A stretch of 64,000 bases of DNA. It comes from Melastoma dodecandrum (lineage: Eukaryota > Streptophyta > Magnoliopsida > Myrtales > Melastomataceae). Shown piece by piece: positions 1 through 11,036 of the stretch. The translations under genes were made by a program, and so were the position numbers. The notes below the pieces were generated by a model. It saw only the letters and a list, made by a program, of their open reading frames with translations, did no database searches and was not told the origin of the DNA. Where the stretch lies: assembly GCA_029817715.1 (NCBI GenBank), contig JARUPY010000465.1, positions 2,418,001 through 2,482,000 of the forward strand, read 5' to 3'. How positions within the stretch are numbered: the first letter of the stretch is position 1; each line of letters begins with the position of its first letter.

Positions 1-69
1 GCAGATTTTTCTGGAGCAATTCCTCCCCTTGGCTTGCATTCTTCTATGATAGAATGATAACATCCCGAG

Positions 70-823
70 GAACCTCCTCAGGAATTGGTGATTGTGACTG
101 GTTTCGTGGATGGTTGGAGTCGGGTAAGAATACAGAGGCAACAGTTCTTCTGCCTGGGTACTTTTCAACTAATTTTCTGTTTTGAGTCTACACTTCCTCG
201 TCTAATTTTATTAGGCTGCAATCGTGAGGATTGGTTTTGGAGAAATGATGGGCTTCTCGAAACTGTTGTTTGCGTCCATCAAGGACGCGGCTATCTTCGA
301 AAGTTGCGGCATGGCCAATCTGATCACAACTTATTGTCAGTGACAGAGAAAATAAGATGTGTTAGACTTCGTTATGTGGGCACATCTTTCATCTCCATTG
401 GCTTCTTTCAGTGGGAGGAAGGAGCAGGAGAGTGGCAGAGGCATTTGCGAAGAACCGAGGGGAAAGGTCAGAAAATAACCCTGCTCCATTTTTTTTCTCA
501 GATATATCGCAACTCTGTTTTAGACGGGTCTAAAACGTTTAAGGTATCGACCACGCCGTTCACGTAGTTGACGCCAAAATGCTGCAGGGACAAACACTGC
601 AGGTAAGAAATCACCATCCGTTGTCTTGGTTACTGCGGTCGACACGAAGATATTCGTCCAGGTCATAAGGAGATATTTGTCCAAAATCTCGTTTTCTTTA
701 ACCAGGGTGTGTCCACGGCAAGCAAACACGAGGTCCCAAGCCACCGGGGTTGGCTAGAGATGTTCCCGCGAGATCAGCACAGGCAGGCTAGCTCCATCCG
801 TTAGTGTTGAATACAGTAAGTGA
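70..823 (+). pseudogene. NAD-dependent glycerol-3-phosphate dehydrogenase pseudogene (C-terminal exons)
   Basis: Several short exon-like stretches together spell the C-terminal half of plant NAD-dependent glycerol-3-phosphate dehydrogenase, which interconverts dihydroxyacetone phosphate and glycerol-3-phosphate. About 90-160 gives a GFVDG motif followed, one frame away, by an NTEAT segment. 215-338 (after a TTAG acceptor) encodes AAIVRIGFGEMMGFSKLLF and then FESCGMANLITT. 412-466 (after TTTCAG) encodes RVAEAFAKNRGER. The exon ending at 602 encodes MLQGQTLQ before GTAAG. 706-823 (after ACCAG) encodes GVSTA, SHRGWLEMFP and, after a frame change, GRLAPS and VEYS to a stop at 821. Exon order and borders match a spliced gene. 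Frame breaks at about 110 and 765 and a short deletion after the LEMFP motif argue that it is dead. The N-terminal NAD-binding half would lie left of the window. The family call comes from recognised motifs, not an alignment. Confidence 0.8.
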
Positions 824-858
824 GCATTAGCCCCAAATTCCTCTCCCAAAGATGAGAG

Positions 859-2453
859 TGTTAGTGTGTGCACGTATGTGTCAAGATGCTTTAATGTATT
901 TGAGGATAAATAATTAATAAAGACGAGTATTCGTCATTGATTATTTTATTTTTCTACAAGTCAAATTATTAATGATAAAGTCTCACAGATTAATGAGTAT
1001 ATTAATTTGAAATAGTCCGTGATCGGGTAGATGTTTAGAGGGATATAGACATCTAGATCATCACTAAGTATAACTAAGGTCAAGATAGACCGAGGGATAG
1101 TGTATCCAAGTTATACTTAGGGGTACCTTGAGATTAGGGATACTGGACACGACCCGATTAAGAGGACACCACATATTGAACATCATTGGTCAATCATCTT
1201 TATGGACGAGTGTAACTGATCTTTTAACTTGATACCTTCATTTATTTTATGCGTGAAGTTTGCGCATTTTGACGTTGTTAAAAACAGTCTTTAACCGGAT
1301 TGTGAGTAATACGATTGTTGGGTGTGTGACAAAGCGTAGAGAGAATAGTGTTGAGTCAATATAGGATTCATCGCTCTCTTGGATTAGAGAGTTGACATCT
1401 AGGCCACTTGATAGAGATATTAGTGACTCTAAAATCCATGGCCATGGGAGAAATGTTTTACATTCAAGAGAGTCTATTATATCTTGGTAATCAAGTAAAA
1501 CAATAAATTTGGTGATGATGTATTTTGCGCCAAATTAATTGGGATGTCGGTTAGATGAAGAGATTAAATTACACGGTAATCGGTTCATTGTGGTTTATGA
1601 TTTATAATCATTATCCTAACACGTTGGGTGACTAATAACTGTTGATCGACAGTTACCTTAGTTTGTGTATGGATATACACTGCCTTCGTGTATAGGACCT
1701 AGAGGGTCGCACGCATAGCACGTCGACACGAACATTATATTTTGATTATTTTAGTGGATACTAAAATTAATCATTTTATTTCAGAATTAGAATTAATTGG
1801 ATTATTAATTTATTCTGAAATATCGGAAGCAGATAAATAGACCAAGATCGAATATGGATTTATTCGAGTCAAAAACTTATAAAGTATGTTAAATAAATAT
1901 TTATTTACTTATTTATAGATTATATATGAAATACTTTATTTATTAAAGTAATATTTGAATTATTAACGTCACACGTTGATTATTTGATTTAATTGATTGT
2001 CTGTTTACGTTTTAAAGTGAGGATTGATTTTAAAACGGAAACTATCTTTAATTTGTTGTCATGAATGCAATGTTACGTTTTAAGAAATTTAAAGGGAAAT
2101 AGTCTGTCGATTCATTTTTGGGGGAGAGATTTGAAAAGAATTAGAAAAAGATTTCTTTTCGGGGTTTTTTTTTTGGGGAGTTTTGTGAGCTTCCGAAATT
2201 CTTTGTCGATCCAAGAGGCTAGCACCTAAGGGATCGTTGAAAGGTTCGTGATCGTGTGCGCGTGGATACCTCTAGAGGAGTCACACTTGGGGCTCTCGAT
2301 CTATTGTTCCTGATACGTTTTGTTTCGCCGAAAATTTCAAGGTATGTTTTTCGGGTAAGATTACATTATTATTTATCTAAAATTTATAGATTTTGTTATT
2401 TTTGGACATAAAAGTTTATAATATTTGTTTCCGCTGCGCCCTGAAATCTAACA
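859..2453 (+). repeat. 5' LTR of copia family 1
   Basis: Runs from TGTTAGTGTG at 859 to CTAACA at 2453 and matches the 3' LTR at 7861-9480 along its length, with scattered substitutions and small indels. The large number of differences indicates an old insertion. It ends in the TG...CA termini expected of an LTR. The stretch is AT-rich and has no convincing coding potential; short open frames inside it recur in the other LTR copies and are chance. Confidence 0.88.
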
Positions 2454-3879
2454 TGTGGCATCAGAGCCTACTCAAGGTCAAAACGTATAATTTTCGATGA
2501 TATAATAAAAAAAAAGATGTTTTATATTGTTGATATATTATTATTGTTATTATAAATGTTAAAGAAGTGTTTTTCTTTAAAAGTTAATATTTAGATAATT
2601 ATTTCTTTTGAACAAAAGTTAAATATCAAATTTGTTCAAGAAAATTAATAATTATCTAATTATACGGCCACAAAAATGGATGGGTGTACGCTTATATCTA
2701 AATCTCAAAGTTGAGATTTTAATTTCCTCGATTATGATTAAAATATTAAGATAATTATAATAATAAATATGTCGAAGAACAGATTGCTCATAATTCTAAA
2801 ACTTAAAACAAAAGTGAAAGTTTAAAATTCATTCTATTAATTATTATGAGCATAATTAGGTTGTGGATTCAACCTAGTTACGATTTAAATTTAGATTCTA
2901 CAATTTTAATAATATTATAATAGGAATTATTATAATATTAAACTTACCAATATATTAACTAAATTCCAAGATCCCGCCCTGTGGATTCCGGGGCTCGACG
3001 AATGGGCGATCTCTCTAAATAGAAATTAAAAAAAAATGCCCAGGCAAAAGTGCTAAAATCAAGCCCGAGAGAGAGAGAGAGAGAAATAAAATAAAATAAA
3101 AAATTGAAAAATTGAAGATTTTGGCAAGCACGTGGGAAACTATAAACTTAAATTCCACAAGTAATGAAATGTGATATTTCGATTAATTTCCTAAATGAGA
3201 TTAAATATTCTCATTGATTTATAAATCAACCCAACGTAACCGTTGATCTGGATGGACGGCAAAAATTAGGAAATTTTAAGTTGTCGAAAAATCATAATTA
3301 ATTTTGGAAGTATTTCAAAAGTTAAGAATATATTTATTGAAATACTAACGTGACAATATTAAATGTTGAATATCATTTAAATCCTAATTGTCACGGGATA
3401 TTCAACATAATTAATTATAAGATTTTTGTGGATACACAAAACATATTTTATTGGTGAGACAACAATAAAATAAAAAATCCCCTTATTGTTAAGTCAATTA
3501 TAAAATAAAGGACCTCCATTAATATTTGTTATAATAGTCGGATTCTTCCCATTAGTCAGTACAGCTTAGGTCAGCTTTTTGATGGACAAGTGTTGAGTTT
3601 AAGAGTTATTAGACTCAACGTGAAAATACCGAAAGTCACACAGATAATGGTGATTGGCGAGTTAAGTCCTACTTGTTTCGTGTGGTGTGTAGGTATAGCT
3701 CAGCTGTGTGCATACTTCATGTTTTGAGATTCGGTCCCACTAGAAATTATTAACCAACAAATTCCCGATTTCAACAGAAGGGGCTGTTGTTTTCGAATAA
3801 AATAGTGGGAGCTATATTAAAGTCCTTTATTAATTAATATTCCACAAATACTAAAACTCTACTTTAAATTATTTTGTAG
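2454..3879 (+). other. primer-binding site and long untranslated leader of copia family 1
   Basis: TGGCATCAGAGCC at 2456-2468 is a one-mismatch version of the site complementary to the 3' end of initiator Met-tRNA, which primes minus-strand synthesis in copia elements. The next 1.4 kb up to the gag ATG at 3880 is AT-rich, with a GA-rich microsatellite at about 3069-3085 and no supported gene. Long leaders are common in large plant copia elements. Confidence 0.6.
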
Positions 3880-4725
3880 ATGGCAAACACAAACACCCTT
3901 TCCCTGTGAAGCATTCTCGAGAAAGAGAATATCCTCATCGGTTCCAACTACCTTGATTGGTATAGAAAACTAACAATTGTCCTAAGGCACGAGAGAAAGA
4001 TTTATGTGCTGGAGGATGAACCACTTAAAGAACCTGCACCTGGTGCTTCTGAGGATGATCAGTCTTATTGCAGTCAATACTTGGAAGATGCGCTAGATGT
4101 TCAGTGCATCATGTTGTCTTCTATGTCTCCCGAGTTGCAGAGGCAGCATAAGAACATGAGTGCTAGGAAGATTGATCAGCACTTACGTGAGCTCTTCCAA
4201 GAGAGTGCCAGAGTTGAGAGGTATGAGACCTCTCGGGCACTGTTTCGAACAATGCTGGTGGAGGGTAACCCAGTTGGGCCACGTGTACTCAAGATGATAG
4301 GGTACATTGAGAGGCTCGAGAGTTTGGGTTCCAAGCTGGACCAGGACTTAGCAGTTGACCTGGTTTTGTCCTCACTCCCACCATCATTTTCTCAGTTTGT
4401 GTTGAACTTCAACACGAATAGTATGGAGAAGAGTTTGACTGATCTGATGGCAATGCTGAAAACTGTTGAGAAGGACATGAAGGTGAATCCTTCACCACGA
4501 GCAATGATGGTCAGAAAGACATACAAGCGTCTTGGCACCGGGAAATTTAATCTCAAGGCTAAAGCAGTTAAGAGCGCCGGACCTCTAGCTCAAAAGAAGC
4601 TTAAGAGAGGGCAGCAGTGCTCCAGTCTGATGAGAAGGAATTATATGCTTTCATTGTGGCAAGAAAGGCCATTGGAAGAAGAATTGATTCCAACTCATGA
4701 AGAAGAATGCCAATGGAGCGGATGA
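3880..4725 (+). pseudogene. copia family 1 gag (capsid/nucleocapsid), broken
   Basis: The frame opens with ATG at 3880, has a TGA at 3907-3909 (tenth codon), then stays open to 4725. The segment SNYLDWYRKL followed by a leucine-rich helical region is typical of plant copia Gag, which packages element RNA into cytoplasmic virus-like particles. The usual CCHC zinc knuckle is missing: after about 4600 the frame changes, so the nucleocapsid end has been lost to an indel. The pol frame resumes at about 4697 in a different frame. Confidence 0.75.
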
Positions 4726-7700
4726 TTCAGGTATCTTTGGGTTTGAATGTAACCTTTCTGTTTCTTCATCATGGGTCATAGACTCCGGAAGTAGTTCTCA
4801 CATTTGTGCGAACTTGCAGGGTCTAAGTGACTGCAAACGGCTGTCCATTGGCGAGATGGACCTACGAATGGCAACTGGAGCTACAATTGCTGCATTAGCT
4901 GTAGGGACGTATGTAATAAAATTGCCCAGTGGATTTGATTTAAATTTGGAGAACTGTTATTTCGTTTCTAGTTTTTCCAAGAACATAATTTCGGAGTCGT
5001 GTTTAGACGCCAAGGGATTTGTATTTGAATTCAAGGACAAGTTGTTTTCCTTTTATTTGGATGGGATGTTCTATGGAAATGGTTCATTAAATAATGGTTT
5101 GTACGTTCTGAATTTGGATGAGCCGATTTACTAGGTTGAAGGGAAGAAACAGAAAACGCGTGACTCAAACTTAACATATCTCTGGCATTGTAAACTTGGT
5201 CATGTAAACGAAAAATGCATCGCAAGGTTACTGAGTAATGAGTATTTGGACTCTTTTGAGTTAAAGCCCACAGATACATGTGAAGCGTGTTTACAAGGAA
5301 AAATAATCAAGAAGCCTTTTACCAAGACAGGTGAAAGGGCCAAGGAACTGCTAGAACTCATACATAGTGATGTGTGTGGGCCATTGCTGGTTCAAGCCAG
5401 AGGAGCGTATTCCTACTTTGTGACTTTCACCGACGATTTAAGTAGATATGGATATGTCTACTTAATGAGGCACAAGTCTGAAACTCTGGAAAAGTTTAAA
5501 GAGTTAAAGAACGAGGTAGAGAATCAACGAGGCCAGAAGATAAAAGCCCTTCAGAGTGATCGAGGCGGCGAGTATCTTAGCCAATAGTTCATTGATTACC
5601 TAAAAGAGTGTGGGATCGTTTTACAACTTACACCTCCTAGAACACCGGAGTGGAATGGTGTTTCAGAAAAGAGGAACCGCACGCTCATGGACATGGTTAG
5701 ATCAATGATGAGTCATGCAAGTCTTCCGTTGTCATTTTGGGGTTATGCCTTAGGAACAACAGCATACATGCTTAACGGAGTTCCAAACAAGTTAGTATAT
5801 AAGACTCCTTATGAAGTATGGTTTGGGAGGAAACCGAACTTGTCTTATCTTAAGATATGGGGCTGTGATGCTTATGTGAAGAATGAGAATTTTGATAAGC
5901 TTGCGGCAAGATCTACTAAGTGTATGTTTGTAGGTTATCCCAAGGAAACAAAGGGGTACTACTTTTATCTCCCAAGCGAGCACAAGGTTATCGTTGCTCG
6001 ATATGCTACTTTCTTGGAAAGAGAATTTATTTCTAAAGAGAGTAGTGGGAGTAAAGTAAGTCTTGAAGAAATTTCGGACTCTAAAAACAAGTTGAAAACT
6101 GAACATTTAGATAGGGAATCGGTACCACAAGTACAAACGATTCCAACTTCGGAAGATGTTCAAGGAACGCAAGATCAACGTAAGTCGACAAGAGTACACC
6201 GAGAGCCTGACAGATATGGTTGGCTAGTAACCCAACATGGGGAAGTACTGCTCGTCGAGGATGATGAACCGTCGACTTATGAGGAAGCAATCGCTTCAAA
6301 TGATTCCGAGAAATGGCTAGAAGCCATGAAATCAGAGATGGACTCCATGTATACCAACCAAGTTTGGGAGTTGGTTGATGCACCAGTTGGGGTAAAACCC
6401 ATAGGGTGCAAGTGGATCTTCAAGAAGAAGATTGACATGGAAGGAAATATAAGTACCTATAAAGCAAGACTTGTGGCCAAGGGTTTCACTCAACGTCAAG
6501 GAATTGACTATGATGAAACATTTTCACCGGTTGCAATGCTTAAGTCCATTAGGATTCTGCTTGCGATAGCAGCTTACAAGGATTACGAGATATGACAGAT
6601 GGATGTAAAAACCGCTTTTCTGAATGGAAAGTTACAGGAGGAAGTATTTATGGTACAACCTCCCGGTTTCATTGCATCCAAGAATGCAGATAAAGTATGT
6701 AAGCTCGAGAGGTCCATTTATGGGCTAAAGCAAGCATCTCGGAGTTGGAATATGTGATTTGACGAAGCAGTCAAAGAATTTGGCTATGTCAAGAATCCAG
6801 AGGAACCTTGCGTTTACAAGAAGGTTAGTGGGAGCAAGATTTCGTTCCTAGTGTTGTATGTTGATGATATACTTCTGATAGGCAATGATATCCCTAGCCT
6901 AGAGTTTACCAAGACTTGGCTGGGATAGTGTTTTTCTATGAAAGATATTGGGGAAGCAACTTATGTCTTAGGTATTAGATTATACCGAGATAGATTAAAT
7001 AGGTTGCTGGGTTTGAGTCAAAATATGTATATTGACAAGGTGCTGAATAGGTTCAACATGCAAGATTCCAAGGGAGAATTCTTGCCAATGTCACAAGGTG
7101 TACACCTTTCCAAGTCTATGTATCCGAAGACACATGAGGAGAGAGGAAGGATGGGCAAGATACCTTATGCATCAGCTATAGGGTCCATTATGTATGCCAT
7201 GATTTGCACTCGACCCGATGTCTTGTATGCTTTGAGCATGACAAGTAGATATCATTCAGATCCTGGAGAGGGTCATTGGACTGCAGTAAAGACTATCCTC
7301 AAGTATCTTAGAAGAACAAATGACATGTTCTTAATTTATGAAGGAGATGATGAGTTAGTTGTTAGAGGATATACTGACGCTAGTTTTCAGACAGATCGGG
7401 ATGATCTGAAATCGCAGTAGGGTTATGTGTTTTGCTTGAATGGTGGAGCTGTATGTTGGAGGAAATCCAAGCAGGAGACAGTTGCAGATTCTACAGCTGA
7501 GTCGAAGTACATTACAGCTTCCGAAGCGGCAAAGGAAGCTGTGTGGATCAAGAACTTCATAGCGGAGCTTGAAGTGGTTCCGAACATTATTGACCCAGTG
7601 ATATTATACTGTGACAACAATGCAGCCATAGCGCAGGCCAAGGAGCCGAGGTCTCACCAACGATCCAAGCACGTACTGCGGAAATATCACATCCTCCGAG

Positions 7701-7846
7701 AGATTGTTCAGAGGGGTGACGTGTTGGTTAGCAGAGTTGATATGAGCGAGAATATCGCGGATCCACTCACAAAGGTATTACCTCTGCAGAAACATGAGAC
7801 CCATGTGAGGAGCCTAGGACTTCGAGTCCATAGTGCTTGGCAATAG
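4697..7846 (+). pseudogene. copia family 1 pol: protease, integrase, RT, RNase H, with six stops
   Basis: A single frame from 4697 to 7846 is interrupted by stops at 5132, 5585, 6593, 6755, 6926 and 7418. In order it encodes a protease (active site in WVIDSGSSSH near 4780), an integrase zinc-binding region (HCKLGH, CEACLQGK near 5185-5295), the DDE core (IHSDVCGP; SDRGGEY), the RT (KARLVAKGFTQ, YVDDILLIGND near 6860) and RNase H (DSTAESKY near 7490). This is the copia order, integrase before RT. Related fragments in this window keep sense codons at several of the stop positions, so these are mutations and not readthrough sites. Confidence 0.9.
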
Positions 7847-7860
7847 TGCAAGTGGGAGAT

Positions 7861-9480
7861 TGTTAGTGTGTACACGTATGTGCCAAGATGCTTTTTTTTT
7901 TTGACAATAAATAATTAATAAAGACGAGGATTTGTCATTGATTATTTTACTTTTCTGCACGTAAAATTATTAATGATAAAGTCCCACAGATTATTGAGTA
8001 TATTAATTTGAAATAATCCGTGATCGGATAGATATTTAGAGGGGACATGGACATCTAGATCATCGCTAAGTATAACTGGGGTCTAGATAGACCAAGGGAT
8101 AGTGTATCCAAGTTATACTTAGGGGTACCCTAAGATTAGGGATACTGGACACGGCCCGATTAAGAGGGTACCACATATTGAACATCATTGGTCAATCCTC
8201 TTTATGGACAAGTGTAACTAATCTTTTGACTTGAGACCTTCATTTATTCTATGCATGGAGTTTGCGCACTTTTACGTCGTTAAAAGCAGTCTTTAACCGG
8301 ATTGTGAGTAATACGATTGTTGGGTGTGTGACAAAGCGTAGAAAGAATAGTGTTGAGTCAGTATATGATTCATCGCTCTCTTGGATTAGAGAGTTGACGT
8401 CTAGGCCACTTGATAGAGATATTAGTGACTCTAAAATCCATGGCCATGGGAGAAATGTTTTACATTCAAGAGAGTCTATTATATCTTGGTAATCAAGTAA
8501 AACAATAAATTTGGTGATGATGTATTTTGCGCCAAATTAATTGGGATGTCGGTTAGATGAAGAGATTAAATTACACGGTAATCGGTTCATTGTGGTTTAT
8601 GATTTATAATCATTATCCTAACATGTTGGGTGACTAAAAACTATTGCTAGACCCCTTAGTTTGTGTATGGATATACACTGCCCTTGGTGTATAGGACCTA
8701 GAGGGTCGCACGCATAGAACGTCGACACGAACATTATATTTTGATTATTTTAGTGGATACTAAAATTAATCATTTTACTTCAGAATTAGAATTAATTGGA
8801 TTAATAATTTATTCTGAAATATTGGAAGCAGATAAATAGACCACGATCGAATATGGATTTATTTGAGTCAAAAACTTATAAAGGATATTTATATATTATA
8901 CATGAAATCCTTTATTTATTAAAGTAATATTTGAATTATTAACATCAAACGTTGCATTATTTGATTTAATTGATTGTCTGTTTACGTTTTAAAGTGGGGA
9001 TTGATTTTAAAACGGAATTTATCTTTAATTTGTTGTCATGAATGCAATGTTACGTTTTAAGAAATTTAAAGGGAAATAGTCTGTCGATTCATTTTTGGGG
9101 AAGAGACTTGAAAAGAATCAGAAAAAGATTTCCTTTCGGGGTTTTTTTTGTTGGGAGAAAAAGCCACAGAAAGAAAAGTCCCAAAATTTACAAAGAGTTT
9201 TGTGAGCTTCCGAAATTCTTTGTCGATCCAAGAGGCTAGCACCTAAGGGATCGTTGAGAGGTTCGTCATCGTGTGCGCGTGGATACCGCTAGCGAAGTCA
9301 CACTTGGGGTTCTCGATCTATTGTTCCTGATACGTTTTGTTTTGCCGAAAATTTCAAGGTATGTTTTTCGGGTAAGATTACATTATTATTTATCTAAAAT
9401 TTACACGTACCATGAGATTTTGTTATTTTTTGGCATAAAAGTTTATAATATTTGTTTCCGCTGCGTCCTGAAATCTAACT
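7861..9480 (+). repeat. 3' LTR of copia family 1
   Basis: Starts TGTTAGTGTG immediately after the polypurine tract AGTGGGAGAT and ends at AAATCTAAC(T), where the 5' LTR has AAATCTAACA. The last base of the terminal CA is thus mutated or absent. It is about 25 bases longer than the 5' LTR through small indels. Confidence 0.85.
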
Positions 9481-9750
9481 GGGAGTTACTTGGAAGTCGC
9501 ATAAGTCATTCCGTCAAGGGATAACACTTTCAAACTCGTTTTTTCCAATAATCTTGTAGTAGACAAAAAACATTGTAATAGAAGAAGTTTCTTGGTGGCC
9601 TCTTCGTTAAGTGAGGGAACCACTTTCATTTCTCAATTAGACTGGTGTATGCTCGAATTAAATGCAAAATTTCAGACCTTGTTAGCATTATATATTCGAG
9701 AAAATAAACACACACGCACATCAAACAAATAGAAAATACATATACCCCGG
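9481..9750. other. left edge of duplicated Gnk2-cluster segment; no gene
   Basis: No coding region is supported. From about 9655 the sequence matches 29247 onward almost base for base, up to the CCCGG at 9746-9750. There the gypsy element is inserted, and the match resumes at 16970. This stretch is therefore the left end of the first copy of the duplicated segment. Confidence 0.7.
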
Positions 9751-11031
9751 TGTTGACATAGTAAATAATTTTGGGCCTGGGCTTAGAGCCCAGGAATCAT
9801 CACACTGCCTAAGAACGAAGTCGCCCAGGCCGACTCATGACAACGTCGACTGGGCTAACTCAGAACGATGTCGCCCAGGTCGACTCATAATGAAGTCGAC
9901 TGGGTTAACTCATGACGAAGTCATCCAGGTCGACTCATGACGAGGTCGGTTGGGATAACTCACGATGAAGTCGACCCACAATGGAGTTACTAAAGACGAT
10001 TTATGTATAGAGTCGACTAGGTCAACTCACCACTAAGATATGACTACCAATATGACCCAATAGTAGCTAGGTCTACTTATAGGGTCAAGTCGACATTATC
10101 CTGAACAAAGGCAAGCAGCCAAAGCCCGTGCAAACAAAGCAAGTCGACGAGATGGGAATAAATTTATTTATTCCTAAAGTCACGATTGTTAAGAATCGTA
10201 ACCGATTCTAATTTTCAGGAAACGTGATCCCGTATCTCATGGGGAGTTGTTGGGATACTCCCACGATACTAGGAATCACGATCCATGACACGATCTGTAA
10301 CAAGATCCACTCGTTACGTGTTAGACACGTACGAGCTCTCTATAAATAGCAAAGGAGTTTCCAAAGACAAAACACGACCATACACAGCCAAAACTCTGAA
10401 GTTTGTTCGTCAACCTTAGGAATTAGATGCCCTGACCCGGCTCAGAGGTCAACTATCCTTCCACCGACAGAGTGAGCTCGTAGGGCCTTTGCCGCCAATC
10501 CTCCGCCAGCGACTCCACCGACGAAGTGAGCTCGTAGGGCCTTCGCCGCCAATCCTCCGCCAGCGACTCCACCGACGAAGTGAGCTCGTAGGGCCTTCGC
10601 CGCCAATCCTCCGCCAGCGACTCCACCGACGAAGTGAGCTCGTAGGGCCTTCGCCGCCAATCCTCCGCCAGCGACTCCACCGACGAAGTGAGCTCGTAGG
10701 GCCTTCGTCACAACTCTCCGCCAGCGACCACCTCCGACGAAGCGAGCTTTCAAGGCCTTCGTCACGACCTTCCGCCAGCAACCACCATAGACGGAGTGAG
10801 CTTCCAAGGCCTTCGTCACGTGTTCTCCGCCGCTACAAGATCCTACATCGTCACCATCGTGTCCCTTTTTCCCTTTTAATGGCTGTAAGCCCTGTTTCCT
10901 TTATTCATTAAGATTGTAAGACTTGCATTATTCCTGTATAAGTTAGTGCATCTTCTTACTGGCGACCACAATATAACTACTGTGAGTCCATTGCCAAATA
11001 TTTCCAACGTGATCCGTTTCGTGCGCGAACA
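9751..11031 (+). repeat. 5' LTR of the PMD-carrying gypsy element
   Basis: 1281 bases, TG...CA ends. A TATA box (TATAAATAG) lies at 10341-10349, so the transcript probably starts near 10370. The first part is rich in GTCGAC and in degenerate repeats around GACTCATGACGAAGTCG. The part downstream of the TATA box is a tandem array, four copies of a 54-bp unit plus diverged units. It is 162 bases longer than the 3' LTR, exactly three 54-bp units. A candidate primer-binding site starts at TGGCGACCACAG (11038); the matching tRNA was not identified. Confidence 0.92.
10491..10706 (+). repeat. 54-bp tandem repeat, four units, in the 5' LTR
   Basis: Units start at 10491, 10545, 10599 and 10653 with GCCGCCAATCCTCCGCC and are essentially identical. 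Diverged relatives of the unit continue to about 10825. The 3' LTR has a single unit at 16591-16644. Open frames in both directions across this array are a by-product of a repeat length divisible by three. Confidence 0.95.
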
Positions 11032-11036
11032 CGTTT

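Larger units (their letters stand above)
859..9480 (+). mobile_element. Ty1/copia LTR retrotransposon (family 1), complete structure, dead
   Basis: Two long direct repeats starting TGTTAGTGTG flank a gag-pol region whose order (protease, integrase, RT, RNase H) is that of Ty1/copia. A primer-binding-like TGGCATCAGAGCC follows the 5' LTR, with one change from the usual initiator-Met-tRNA site TGGTATCAGAGC. A purine-rich AGTGGGAGAT directly precedes the 3' LTR. The 5 bases on each side (GAGAG at 854-858, GGGAG at 9481-9485) differ at one position, so a decayed target duplication is plausible. The coding region has one frameshift and seven in-frame stops, so it cannot make its proteins. Minus-strand fragments of the same family lie at 24237-27521 and 51262-53207. 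Confidence 0.9.

Noticed and set aside
1..60. FSGAIPPLG-like stretch suggesting a leucine-rich repeat protein
   Set aside because: One short motif only, ending in a stop; the following sequence is a dehydrogenase pseudogene.
10442..10911. Open frames on both strands across the 54-bp repeats
   Set aside because: They exist because the unit length is a multiple of three; the 3' LTR shortens all of them and no protein family is recognisable.
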